This document shows positions 35,533 through 43,832 of a DNA stretch of 64,000 bases, piece by piece (the first letter of the stretch is position 1; every line of letters begins with the position of its first letter). This DNA is from Pseudomonas sp. MMS21 TM103 (lineage in GTDB: Bacteria; Pseudomonadota; Gammaproteobacteria; Pseudomonadales; Pseudomonadaceae), in NCBI RefSeq assembly GCF_022132145.1, contig NZ_JAJISP010000005.1, forward strand, positions 248,001-312,000, in the 5' to 3' direction. Position numbers and translations under genes: made by a program. The notes below the pieces were generated by a model. The model saw nothing but the letters and a program-made list of their open reading frames with translations. It was not told the origin of the DNA and made no database searches.

Positions 35533-36489
35533 TCAGAGATCGAGAACCAGCTTTTCAGACTTAGCTCGCGAGACGCATTGCAACATCACTTTGTTAGAGG
35601 CTCGCTCCGCATCGCTGAGAACATAGTCACGGTGGTCTACCTCGCCCTCTAGCACTTCGCATTCACAGGTACGACACAGACCCTCCCGGCAGGAATAAGG
35701 CACCAATATCCCTGCCGCTTCGAGAACATCCAGGAGGCTAGAATCTGCAGGAACAGTCAGTTCAAACCCGCTTTGAGCCAACTCCACAATGAAGCTCTTA
35801 TTCGGTCCGTCCTGTTGTGCACTTGACTCTGGTGCGCTAAATAGTTCGAAGTGCACCTGAGCCGAAGGGAGGTAGCCCTGCGCAACATTACCCACTGCAT
35901 CCATAAGTAGTGCTGGGCCACAGCAATACACCTGGTCATCGGCACACGCCTGACGAAGAAACGTTTGCAGATCGGGACGTCCTGCTTGCTCATCATCGGC
36001 GTGGAGCACCAACTTACCCCCGCCTGGCAGATACTCGATGTAAGCGGCTCGAGCGCGCGAACGCACACAATAGAGAAGAGCCCAAGGCTTGCTGTTGGCA
36101 GCGCACCAACGAATCATGCTAAGAATTGGCGTTATGCCAATGCCCCCAGCAATGAACAAGTAAGACCTCGCGCCCGGCTCAATCGGAAAGTTATTTCGGG
36201 GCGCACCAATCTCAAGCACATCCCCAACTTCAAGTCGCTCATGAATGAAGGCTGAACCGCCCCGTGATGGCTCGGATAGTCCGACTCCAATTGAATAGCT
36301 AGCGGCCTCAAAACTGTATTCGTGAATGGAGTACTGCCGAATCAAGCCATTCGGCAGTCGGACATCAATGTGCGACCCTGCCTGCGCCTCAGGCAAAGGC
36401 TGCCCATCATCAGCTACAAGCTGGATATCCAAGACTGCATGCGCCGCTCGCTGCAACGTCTTCACCCGAGCACGGTTCCAGGCGCCCAT
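35533..36489 (-). CDS. Phthalate dioxygenase reductase-like FMN/[2Fe-2S] reductase (VanB type)
   Basis: 318 residues in the order FMN domain (RQYSIHEY near residue 50), NAD domain (FIAGGIGITPILSM, near 115), and C-terminal plant-type ferredoxin with cluster Cys in PYSCREGLCRTCECEV and a distant Cys in MLQCVSRA. This order is that of VanB/PDR. AGGAGG lies 7 nt before ATG 36489, and the preceding oxygenase stops 3 bp upstream. It passes electrons from NADH to the Rieske oxygenase encoded just before it. Confidence 0.92.
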   Translation of the reverse strand: MGAWNRARVKTLQRAAHAVLDIQLVADDGQPLPEAQAGSHIDVRLPNGLIRQYSIHEYSFEAASYSIGVGLSEPSRGGSAFIHERLEVGDVLEIGAPRNNFPIEPGARSYLFIAGGIGITPILSMIRWCAANSKPWALLYCVRSRARAAYIEYLPGGGKLVLHADDEQAGRPDLQTFLRQACADDQVYCCGPALLMDAVGNVAQGYLPSAQVHFELFSAPESSAQQDGPNKSFIVELAQSGFELTVPADSSLLDVLEAAGILVPYSCREGLCRTCECEVLEGEVDHRDYVLSDAERASNKVMLQCVSRAKSEKLVLDL

Positions 36490-36491
36490 GT

Positions 36492-37544
36492 TCAGACCTC
36501 CTGAAAGTTGACTGGATTGTTCGCCGCCTGCTCAGCCTTATACGCCTTAGCCACAAGCCATCTGTAATAAGAAAGCGCGGCATCCGCTCCGATTGGCATC
36601 ATCTTGAAATCGGAATTCAGCTTTAATATGCGATCTTGCGCATGAATGATGTCGCTATCTTCTTCAAAGGCCTTTACGACCTGCTCATGGATCGCCGCGG
36701 TGACCTTTGGGTCATCAATGGCAAAGTTATGAGGTTGAGAAAAGAAATAATGCGTGGAGTCATCCGTTTCCGGCGTTAGCGCCTGTGTACTGCGGAATTC
36801 AGCGGCATTGACTCGATTGCCTTCCTTCGCATTGTTCCCAACAGGCTGCATGCCTGAATCCATCAGAAAAATACTGGGCAGCAAGAAATCGTAGATATTC
36901 CAGCGATCTACCGAGCCTTGATAGTTTTTGATTTTCTGCACAAACGGAGCCGGTTTAATACCCTCGCCCCAACGTGTGACTCGAACACCATTTTCCAGCT
37001 TATCTACTTGAGGAATGCATGCTGCATAGGCTTCATCACCACCCAGCGTGGTCGGATGCACATACGGCAGATGCGCCAGATCAAGCAGATTGTCCGCGAT
37101 CAGAAGATAGCTGGTGGTGTAGTAGGTATAACCCTCAAGGCTTCTCCATTCCGGGTCATCCAGCCAATGCGTGTCAGGTATCTGGGACGGGTCCGCCAAA
37201 CTGGCATCCCCCACCCAAATCCAAATCCACTTGTGCTTCTCCACGATGGGGAAGGTACGTACTTTCGCCTGCGGGGGAATTCGCTCCTGCCCAGGAATTT
37301 CGACACAGCGACCGGAAGTATCGAACAAAAGGCCGTGGTACATGCAACGAAGCTGATCACCTTCCAAGCGCCCACTCGACAATGGCGCGCCACGGTGACA
37401 GCAGCGGTCCTCAAAGGCTGCTACTGCGCCGGAGGTATCACGCCAGAGGACTACTGGCACATTCAGAATAGTTCTCGCGAAAAGCTTTTCGGCCAGAACT
37501 TCACTTGACCAAGCGGCCACATACCAAGCATTGCGTAGGAGCAT
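36492..37544 (-). CDS. VanA-like Rieske oxygenase (aryl O-demethylase type)
   Basis: 350 residues. The Rieske cluster ligands are in DRCCHRGAPLS and LRCMYHGLLFD (C-x-H, C-x2-H); the mononuclear iron site is in ADNLLDLAHLPYVH (the D..H....H set). Length and opening (MLLRNAWYVAAWS) resemble vanillate O-demethylase and related mono-component terminal oxygenases that demethylate methoxyaromatics. GAGGA precedes the ATG. It starts the three-gene operon and is divergent from a LysR gene. Demethylation of a guaiacyl compound to a catechol would feed the extradiol dioxygenase, but the substrate is not proven. Confidence 0.88.
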   Translation of the reverse strand: MLLRNAWYVAAWSSEVLAEKLFARTILNVPVVLWRDTSGAVAAFEDRCCHRGAPLSSGRLEGDQLRCMYHGLLFDTSGRCVEIPGQERIPPQAKVRTFPIVEKHKWIWIWVGDASLADPSQIPDTHWLDDPEWRSLEGYTYYTTSYLLIADNLLDLAHLPYVHPTTLGGDEAYAACIPQVDKLENGVRVTRWGEGIKPAPFVQKIKNYQGSVDRWNIYDFLLPSIFLMDSGMQPVGNNAKEGNRVNAAEFRSTQALTPETDDSTHYFFSQPHNFAIDDPKVTAAIHEQVVKAFEEDSDIIHAQDRILKLNSDFKMMPIGADAALSYYRWLVAKAYKAEQAANNPVNFQEV

Positions 37545-37648
37545 GACGCTATCCTCATCTTTTGTTGTTTTAGGGTGGATCTGTAATCAGGAATGTCATG
37601 CTAGATTAGGAAACGTTATGCGCATAGATCATGAGGTCAATACAAACC

Positions 37649-38563
37649 ATGCACGCGGCTCATACAAAGAAATTCGATATGAATTTGCTACTCGCCTTCG
37701 ACGCGCTACTGCGTGAGCGCAACGTATCTCGAGCTGCTGAGAATCTAGGCCTGACGCAAAGTGCTATGAGCCATGCATTGCGGCGTCTGCGAGAGTTTTA
37801 CGAGGACCCCCTTTTCGTGCGTATTGGTGATGCGATGAAGCCGACGCCTTTTGCGGAAGAGGTGAGCGGCTTCGTCCTCGACATCGTTTCGACCGTTCAG
37901 CGCAACCTATTGGCTCGAGCAAGTTTTGACCCGACTACGTCGGTGAGAGTGTTCAGCCTTTGCATGACTGATATGGGTGAGTTGGTGTTTTTACCGCGAC
38001 TCATTGAGGCGCTTCAGAGACTTGCACCCAATTGCCGAATCCGGACATCGCAGATGTCGACCGAGCACATTGCGAACTCTCTGGAAAAAGGGGACACAGA
38101 TCTCGCAATAGGCTCTCACTACATTCAGGATCCAAACCTTTTCCAGCAAGAGCTTTTTAAGCACTCATTTGCGACCATCGTCAGTAACGCATATCCACAC
38201 GATGAAATGGATTTGCAGCAGTTCCTGAGCATGAAACACATTTCTGTCGTTCTCTCGGACAGGAGCACTCGTTACGACCAATTCATAGATGATCTTGGCT
38301 TGCAAAGAGATATCTACCTTACGACACCACACTTTGTAACGATCCCTACAATCCTGGAGGGAGACCTCGGCCTCGTTGCTACCGTGCCAAGTGAACTAGG
38401 CAAGATATTTCTCCGCTACAAGGCCGTAAAAGTAGTCAAAACTCCGATCGTAGCTCCCCCACTGAACCTGCGTCAGTATTGGCACCCACGCCATCATCAC
38501 GACCCGGGAATCATCTGGCTGCGCCAGTTGGTCAAAACACTTTTCGACCGCTATCTGGATTGA
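37649..38563 (+). CDS. LysR-family transcriptional regulator
   Basis: 304 residues from ATG 37649; ATGs at 37631 and 37679 are alternatives. The N-terminal wHTH is clear: MNLLLAFDALLRERNVSRAA, then LGLTQSAMSHALRRLREFY and DPLFVRIGDAMKPT. The effector domain follows and ends HHHDPGIIWLRQLVKTLF, the NodD/LinR-like ending. It is divergent from the Rieske oxygenase operon with about 100 bp between starts, and so is the likely activator of that operon. Confidence 0.9.
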   Translation: MHAAHTKKFDMNLLLAFDALLRERNVSRAAENLGLTQSAMSHALRRLREFYEDPLFVRIGDAMKPTPFAEEVSGFVLDIVSTVQRNLLARASFDPTTSVRVFSLCMTDMGELVFLPRLIEALQRLAPNCRIRTSQMSTEHIANSLEKGDTDLAIGSHYIQDPNLFQQELFKHSFATIVSNAYPHDEMDLQQFLSMKHISVVLSDRSTRYDQFIDDLGLQRDIYLTTPHFVTIPTILEGDLGLVATVPSELGKIFLRYKAVKVVKTPIVAPPLNLRQYWHPRHHHDPGIIWLRQLVKTLFDRYLD

Positions 38564-38631
38564 GCTCCGCTCTCCAGGGATCTGCCACTGAACTCAGCAG
38601 AGTTACAAAAGGTGCCCCGGCTTACCGCCCA

Positions 38632-38910
38632 CGCTTTGTCTTCATCGGAAGAACGATATCGATTGTGGCCATGGCGCTGCTCGGCTTTCGTGTGACAGTC
38701 AGTAATGTGGGTACCAATATCGTCCTACAGAGCAGCACACCTGTAGAACTACGTGGACGCGTGGTGTCGATTTACACCGCCACACGCTTTGGATTTGACG
38801 CTATCGACGGCCCCGTTGCCATAGCTCTGGCAGGCGTGCTACTCGCGGTTTACCGTTTCAGGCTTAGCCTATGGGCAGATCAAAACCCGAGTACAAGCGG
38901 CCTCAATTAA
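38632..38910 (+). pseudogene. C-terminal fragment of an MFS exporter
   Basis: About 90 residues closely match the tail of the intact MFS protein at 49892-51088: NVGTNIVLQSSTPVELRGRV and VSIYTATRFGFDAI, against NVGTNILLQSSAPEALRGRV and VSLYTSTRFGFDAI. No start or N-terminal helices are present. It lies right after the LysR gene and its end overlaps the stop of the Bcr/CflA gene. It belongs to the ghost hpa locus. Confidence 0.8.
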
Positions 38911-40109
38911 CCCGCTTCTGGCAGCAAACGGGCCGCATACTTACGGGTCAACAAAAAGGCCAGGAAACAACCAATTCCAGCGCTTCCGATCGCCATGCAC
39001 ATCGATTTCGGACCGCCGTCGAACACACCAACCATCGCACTGAATGCAGCACCCAACGCGAACTGGCACGCCACCGCCAAGCCTGCTGCCGCGCCGGCCT
39101 GACGCGGAAATAATGCTAGCAAGCTAGCCACGCAATTAGCCCCGAGCAGGCCAGTCACGCTAACGTAGAACAACACGCCAAACACTATCGCAGGCAATCC
39201 GCCCCAACCTGTAAAGCCGCACGTCAATAAAAACAGTGCTGCAAATAGTGCTAAAGACGCACCGAACGTAAGCATGCGCTGTGGTCCAAGACGCCCCACT
39301 AACCGTGCATTGAGACTCGTAATGAGGATAATTCCAAAAATATTCAGACCGAAGAGCCAGGCGTAATGCTGCGAGGAAACGCCAAAGTGCTTGATATAGA
39401 CGAAGGGCGAGGCGGTTATGAAGGCGAACATCCCGCCGAACGACAACCCCATACATAGCAAATAACCCAATGCCTGCGGCTGCAGGAGAATCGCGCCATA
39501 AGCGCGAAATACCTGCCCTATTGACCGTCCGCGGCGCTCGACCGGATGAGTTTCCGGAATCCCCACAAACACAGCTACCAAGCACAGCGCTGCCAACACA
39601 AAAAGCAATGCGAACACCGCCCGCCAGCCGGAAACTTGGGCCAACAAGCTACCAATCAACGGAGCCACTAGGGTGGCGAGCATGGTTGCAAGGTGCATGA
39701 GCGACAGGATTCTTGCCGACTGCTCTAAAGGAAATTGATCGCGAACGATTGCTCTACCAAGCACCGATGCCGCGGCGCCCCCCAAGGCCTGGAAGAAGCG
39801 CCAACCCATTAGCGAGGAAACAGATCCGGCGAATAAGCAACCAAGGGTCGCTACAAGATACAAACAGATGCCGCCGAGAAGGAGCCAGCGTCGGCCGAAG
39901 CGATCAGAAAGCGGCCCATAGAAAAGCATCCCTATGCAGAGTCCAGCCAAATACAGACCTATAGTCATCTGTACCTGACTATCAGCGGCATCTAGATCGG
40001 CGGCAATGAGAGGAAGACTCGGTAGATAGGTATCAATAGACAACGGACCGAAAGCCACCAACCCAGCTAAAAGGAGGATACGGCGCTTAGGATGGTGGAG
40101 ATACGGCAT
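38907..40109 (-). CDS. Bcr/CflA-family multidrug MFS transporter
   Basis: 400 residues and twelve predicted helices. The opening is typical: LVAFGPLSIDTYLPSLPLIAAD and GLYLAGLCIGMLFYGPLSDRFGRR (the MFS motif A). ATG 40109 is preferred over an upstream in-frame ATG on family length; only a weak GAGAG precedes it. The gene lies between the MFS fragment and the AraC fragment, so it probably arrived after that locus broke, or caused the break. The function is presumed drug or metabolite efflux. Confidence 0.88.
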   Translation of the reverse strand: MPYLHHPKRRILLLAGLVAFGPLSIDTYLPSLPLIAADLDAADSQVQMTIGLYLAGLCIGMLFYGPLSDRFGRRWLLLGGICLYLVATLGCLFAGSVSSLMGWRFFQALGGAAASVLGRAIVRDQFPLEQSARILSLMHLATMLATLVAPLIGSLLAQVSGWRAVFALLFVLAALCLVAVFVGIPETHPVERRGRSIGQVFRAYGAILLQPQALGYLLCMGLSFGGMFAFITASPFVYIKHFGVSSQHYAWLFGLNIFGIILITSLNARLVGRLGPQRMLTFGASLALFAALFLLTCGFTGWGGLPAIVFGVLFYVSVTGLLGANCVASLLALFPRQAGAAAGLAVACQFALGAAFSAMVGVFDGGPKSMCMAIGSAGIGCFLAFLLTRKYAARLLPEAG

Positions 40110-40206
40110 GGGACTCTCGCAAATGCGCAACCATAAAGTTAATAGGTTAACAAATTTACAAAAGGCACGCGCCCCAAGTATCCGGCGTCAGGCCAACCCA
40201 AAATCA

Positions 40207-40455
40207 TCAGCCATGTGCAGGCGATCCCCCCTGCAGCCATCCCGGCGTTACGAGAAAAAACCGGTTGAAGTATGCCGGATCTTTAAAGCCCCGCTGGTAG
40301 CAGATTTCGTTCACCGAGCTGCCGCTATACAGCAGGAAACGCCACGTCTCCTGCATTAACCGTTCGTGCACAAGTCGCTTGGAGAGCAAGCCAGCAACGC
40401 GCTGGAAAATATCATTGAGTCGCGCTTCGGTGACACCGATATTCTCGGCGTAGGA
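40207..40455 (-). pseudogene. C-terminal fragment of an HpaA-like AraC regulator
   Basis: The frame reads VTEARLNDIFQRVAGLLSKR, RLMQETWRFLLYSG and VNEICYQRGFKDPAYFNRFF, matching the DNA-binding domain of the intact HpaA at 48954-49850. The N-terminal cupin-like domain is missing, cut at an IS66 fragment near 40455. A 1-bp deletion just after NRFF shifts the tail out of frame. Confidence 0.85.
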
Positions 40456-40715
40456 CGCTAACGACCACACACCAGTGCCATTCCACTGCAACAGCTCGAG
40501 CCGCGCCGATTACGAAAAGCATAGACCGTGCCATCTCAGGCTGGACGCCCGAGCGTCTGCTGGATGTGTGCCGAAAGCCCATCGATCCCCAGGCGCATAT
40601 CGACCGGCTCGACCACCAGCCGAATCTTTGCCGACGTCAGCCACCGGCCATCCCCCGCAGCAACCCGGCCCGCCAGGCCGTATCGACGCCAGCCGGCAAA
40701 GCCAACTGTCAGTCG
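40452..40715 (-). mobile_element. IS66-family tnpA-end/tnpB-start remnant fused to the AraC fragment
   Basis: On the minus strand, QLALPAGVDTAW looks like the end of the first IS66 ORF. TSAKIRLVVEPVDMRLGIDG with LSAHIQQTLGRPA is the TnpB start, then a TGA, DGTVYAFRNRRG, a small deletion, and LELLQWNGTGVW. That last segment runs in frame into the AraC fragment. At least one stop and one frameshift make it dead. Confidence 0.75.
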
Positions 40716-40774
40716 CTAGCATGCTGCATGCATTTCCCCGACGACTACCCCCTGCACCGCCAGCGGCACCAGGG

Positions 40775-40837
40775 TCAGCGGACTATATGGGCCATGGCAT
40801 TGCGGAAAGCGAGTTGATGCGGATTGAGCTGGGACAT
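40775..40837 (-). pseudogene. hpaC: N-terminal remnant of hpaC (4-hydroxyphenylacetate monooxygenase reductase)
   Basis: From ATG 40837, preceded by GGAGAG, the frame reads MSQLNPHQLAFRNAMAHIVR and stops. The first 17 residues fit the start of Pseudomonas HpaC flavin reductases. The remainder is lost at the IS66 debris. Recognition is from memory of the family. Confidence 0.6.
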
Positions 40838-40883
40838 GTCGAATCTCTCCAATTGCCGGGCGACAGGCGCCCGGCGGCTGTTG

Positions 40884-40985
40884 TTATTGGCGGATACGGT
40901 CGAGTATGTTGATGTCTGCTGGGTGACCCCTTAGACGCTCATAGAACTCCCCTACGCCCAACGCAGCCTTTACCGGGTCTGATAG
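40884..40985 (-). pseudogene. Probable C-terminal remnant of hpaB (4-hydroxyphenylacetate monooxygenase)
   Basis: About 30 codons ending PVKAALGVGEFYERLRGHPA and DINILDRIRQ, stopping 46 bp before the HpaC remnant start. Position directly before hpaC suggests the tail of the classical HpaB oxygenase; I am not certain of the match. Confidence 0.4.
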
Positions 40986-40987
40986 GA

Positions 40988-41428
40988 CTACTGGGGTATG
41001 GCGCTATGCACGTACTTGGCGGCGGCCTCTGCGCAGCGAGAATCGACCTGCTCGGATGCTCCGGATATACCAATGGCGCCGATTACCGCGTTACCCGCAT
41101 GTAGCGGCTCACCGCCACCGAACAGGGCCATTTTTGGCTGCAGTGGGAGACCCTGGCGCACAGCGGCGGAGCAGTTTTCCAGGCGCTTCTGCCAGGTGCG
41201 GGTGGGCACGCCGAAGGATAGTGCGGTCAGGGCCTTGTTAAGTGCTATATCGCGGCTGTGTAACGGGGCACCATCCATGTGCGCCATATGAATCTGCAGA
41301 CCACCTGCATCGACGATGGCAATACTCACCTGTACCTGTTCGTCCTTAGCTTTCTCCAGGGCCTGGTGCATGGCTTGAATGGCGAGTTGCAGGGTGATTG
41401 AGGGCTGGGAGCGCAGCAGACTGTTCAT
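40988..41428 (-). CDS. GlcG/HbpS-family protein
   Basis: 146 residues, the full length of the family: VSIAIVDAGGLQIHMAHMDG, then SRDIALNKALTALSF, QPKMALFGGGEPL and VIGAIGISGASEQVDSRCAEAA. Members bind haem or cobalamin or are accessory to catabolic operons; many lie beside aromatic or glycolate genes. GAGG lies upstream of ATG 41428. Its stop abuts the HpaB remnant, so it may have been placed there by the same rearrangement. Its role here is unknown. Confidence 0.85.
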   Translation of the reverse strand: MNSLLRSQPSITLQLAIQAMHQALEKAKDEQVQVSIAIVDAGGLQIHMAHMDGAPLHSRDIALNKALTALSFGVPTRTWQKRLENCSAAVRQGLPLQPKMALFGGGEPLHAGNAVIGAIGISGASEQVDSRCAEAAAKYVHSAIPQ

Positions 41429-41831
41429 CGGGTAGAGCCTCTAGATATAGACCGGACGTATAGGTCATAAACAAGTTAGTAGATTTATTCTGCGCGCCAG
41501 CTTTGCCCATTTTGATCTCCCCACTCGGCCGATAGAGCCGAGTGGCACCCTGCAGGCATGCCTTGCCTCCTCAAAAAAGTCCAAGGTTGGCCCTGATGGG
41601 ACCGCTCTCCACTGCTTGCAAGCAATGCGCATGGGCGGGATTACTGGACAGCCTGGAGATGGGATACCAACCAGCTGCCAGCAGGTAACACACTGTCTGG
41701 ATTCGCCCAATACGTGGCTGGCGGGCAACAGCCTGGCTGTGGGAGTTCTGTTTTCATTTTGCTTTCTGGAACTCTAAAAAACCGGCCCATTAAGAGCCGG
41801 TAAAGGAGGCAACCACTAAGCGATCAGTGGT
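41429..41831. other. Intergenic stretch with two hairpins
   Basis: About 400 bp without a recognisable gene. Besides the terminator at 41775-41801 there is a second hairpin, AACCACT...AGTGGTT, at 41811-41832. A reading frame at 41465-41728 (minus) has no ribosome-binding site or family features. Confidence 0.5.
41775..41801 (-). terminator. Rho-independent terminator after the hpa operon
   Basis: On the minus strand ACCGGC-TCTTAATGG-GCCGGT is followed by a run of T. It comes right after the broken gabD gene and so ends the hpaG1...gabD operon. Confidence 0.8.
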
Positions 41832-42143
41832 TTAGCCGATGCCCAGGCACATGTATTTCTACTCGATGTAGTCATCAATGCCGTAATGCGAGCCTGCGCG
41901 GCCCAGACCGGATTGCTAGATGCCGCCGAACGGTGCGACCTCGGTGGAGGTCAAGCCTTCGTTGATGCCAACCATTCCGTACTTCAGCGCCTCGCCGACG
42001 CGCCTGGCGCGGCCAAGATTTTGGGTGTAGACGTACGAGGCCAGCCCAAATTCGGTGTCGTTGGCCCTGAGGATGCCCGCGTCGTTCCAGTGTCCGTTTA
42101 CACAGGCCTGGGTGCGCAGACGTGTTCGGGCATTGGGTTTCAA
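41832..42143 (-). pseudogene. gabD: Broken succinate-semialdehyde dehydrogenase (gabD-like)
   Basis: The tail of a GabD-type dehydrogenase is clear: NDTEFGLASYVYTQNLGRAR, VGEALKYGMVGINEG and LTSTEVAPFGGI, then a TAG (41916-41918), QSGLGRAGSHYGIDDYIE, another TAG (41859-41861), KYMCLGIG and the true TAA. The 5' part keeps only a few codons resembling the catalytic Cys loop (RTQACV), so a large internal deletion has occurred. In an intact hpa operon this gene would oxidise the succinate semialdehyde made by HpaI. Confidence 0.85.
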
Positions 42144-42162
42144 CGGTTCTCACCAAAATGGG

Positions 42163-42978
42163 TCAGTACACGCCACTGGCGGGAATCGGGAGGGGCGCAT
42201 CTTTGAATTTTCCGCACAGGCTCTGCAGGCTGCGCATCAGCAGGCTGGTATCGACGCCAACCGCGACAAACGCGGCGCCCAGTTCTATATAGCGCCGGGC
42301 CAGGGTCTCGTCGGCTGAGAGGATGCCGGCCGCCTTGCCAGCCCGACGTATGTGCACAATGGCGTCCTCGATGGCGGCCTGAACCTCTGGATGGCCTGGG
42401 TTGCCACGGTGGCTCATGGCTGCGGAAAGGTCGGCAGGCCCGATAAATACGCCATCGACGCCGTCGACGGCGGCGATGGCATCGAGATTGGCCAAACCTT
42501 CCAGATTTTCGATCTGCACCAACAGGCACATCTGCTCATCGGCGTGATCCAGATAGCCGGGAATACTGTTCCAGCGCGAGGCGCGAGCCAGGGCGCTGCC
42601 TACGCCGCGGATGCCGTGTGGTGGATAGCGCATGGCGCGGACCAGTTCGCCGGCCTGTTCGGCGGATTCGACCATCGGCACCAGTAGGGTTTGCACGCCG
42701 ATGTCGAGCAATTGCTTGATCAGTACCGTATCGCCCACCGGGGGCCGGATGATCGGTTGGCTGACGCCGGGTTGCTGGGCATAAGGCGCAATCGCCTGGA
42801 GCTGGGCAAGCAGGCTGCGCAGGTCATTGGGCGCGTGTTCGCCGTCGATCAGCAGCCAATCGAAGCCGACATTGGCGGCCAGTTCAGTACTGTAGGCATC
42901 GGCGAGACCAAGCCACAGGCCGATCTGTGCCTGGCCGCTGCTCAGGCGCTGTTTGAAGCTGTTGATGGGCAATTGCAT
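42163..42978 (-). CDS. hpaI: 4-hydroxy-2-oxoheptanedioate aldolase
   Basis: 271 residues, class II pyruvate aldolase of the HpcH/HpaI family. Signature pieces are IGLWLGLADAYSTELAANVG, FDWLLIDGEHAPND, the metal-binding Glu in LVQIENLEGLANLD, and FIGPADLSAAMSHRGNPGHP. It splits 4-hydroxy-2-oxo-heptane-1,7-dioate to pyruvate and succinate semialdehyde, the last step of the homoprotocatechuate pathway. GAGGAG precedes the ATG at 7 nt. The hydratase gene ends 12 bp upstream. Confidence 0.95.
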   Translation of the reverse strand: MQLPINSFKQRLSSGQAQIGLWLGLADAYSTELAANVGFDWLLIDGEHAPNDLRSLLAQLQAIAPYAQQPGVSQPIIRPPVGDTVLIKQLLDIGVQTLLVPMVESAEQAGELVRAMRYPPHGIRGVGSALARASRWNSIPGYLDHADEQMCLLVQIENLEGLANLDAIAAVDGVDGVFIGPADLSAAMSHRGNPGHPEVQAAIEDAIVHIRRAGKAAGILSADETLARRYIELGAAFVAVGVDTSLLMRSLQSLCGKFKDAPLPIPASGVY

Positions 42979-42989
42979 AGCGGCGCTCC

Positions 42990-43793
42990 TCAGACGAATC
43001 GGCAGGAAACCGAACCGAGTTGATCGTAGTCGACGTGGAAGGTGTCCCCCGGATTGGCAGCCACCGGACGGGTGAAGGAGCCGCCGAGGATGATTTGTCC
43101 AGCCTCCAGGGTGACGTCATAAGGCGCCAGCTTGTTGGCCAGCCAGGCCACGCCCTTGGCCGGATGATTGAGCACAGCTGCCGAGACGCCGGACTCCTCG
43201 ATCACGCCATTGCGGTAGAGGATCGCGGGCACGCGACGCAGGTCGATCTCGGTGGGCCGAACCGGCCGCCCGCCCATGACCACACCGGCATTGGCGGCGT
43301 TGTCGGAAATGGTGTCGAACACCTTACGGGTGACCTTGCTGTCCGGGTCGATCTGGTGGATCCGCGCGTCGATGATTTCCAGCGCCGGAATCACCCACTC
43401 AGTGGCTTCCAGTACATCGAACACTGTGCAGTTCGGCCCTCGCAGCGGCCTGCCGAGGATGAACGCCAGTTCCACTTCGACCCGTGGCACGATAAAGCGC
43501 TCGAAGGGAATGTCGCTACCTTCCTCGAACAGCATGTCATCGAGTAAAGCACCATAGTCCGGCTCGGTGATGTTCGACGACACCTGCATGGCACGGGAGG
43601 TCAGACCAATCTTGTGGCCGACCAGCTTGCGACCGCTCTTAATCTTCAGCGCCACCCAAGCACGCTGGATGGCGTAAGCATCCTCGATACTGATGCCGGG
43701 GTAGTCGAGGGAGAACTGACGCACCTGTTCACGAGAGCGTTCAGCAGCATCGAGTCGAGCGGCGGCCTGTTGGATGATCGAGGTGTCGAGCAT
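42990..43793 (-). CDS. hpaH: 2-oxo-hept-4-ene-1,7-dioate hydratase
   Basis: 267 residues of the 2-oxopent-4-enoate hydratase (FAH-like) family. Visible are KLVGHKIGLTSRAMQ, EPDYGALLDDMLFEEG, the metal Glu pair in VPRVEVELAFILGRPL, and AWLANKLAPYDVTLEAGQII. It adds water to the decarboxylated ring-cleavage product, and its product goes to HpaI. The start at 43793 has only a weak ribosome-binding site. Confidence 0.94.
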   Translation of the reverse strand: MLDTSIIQQAAARLDAAERSREQVRQFSLDYPGISIEDAYAIQRAWVALKIKSGRKLVGHKIGLTSRAMQVSSNITEPDYGALLDDMLFEEGSDIPFERFIVPRVEVELAFILGRPLRGPNCTVFDVLEATEWVIPALEIIDARIHQIDPDSKVTRKVFDTISDNAANAGVVMGGRPVRPTEIDLRRVPAILYRNGVIEESGVSAAVLNHPAKGVAWLANKLAPYDVTLEAGQIILGGSFTRPVAANPGDTFHVDYDQLGSVSCRFV

Positions 43794-43832
43794 GGCTTTA
43801 TCTCTATTTAATCGGATGGGTTGAGAGCAGGG

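Noticed and set aside
41465..41728. 87-residue minus-strand frame
   Set aside because: No ribosome-binding site, no motif, and biased composition; lies in a decayed region.
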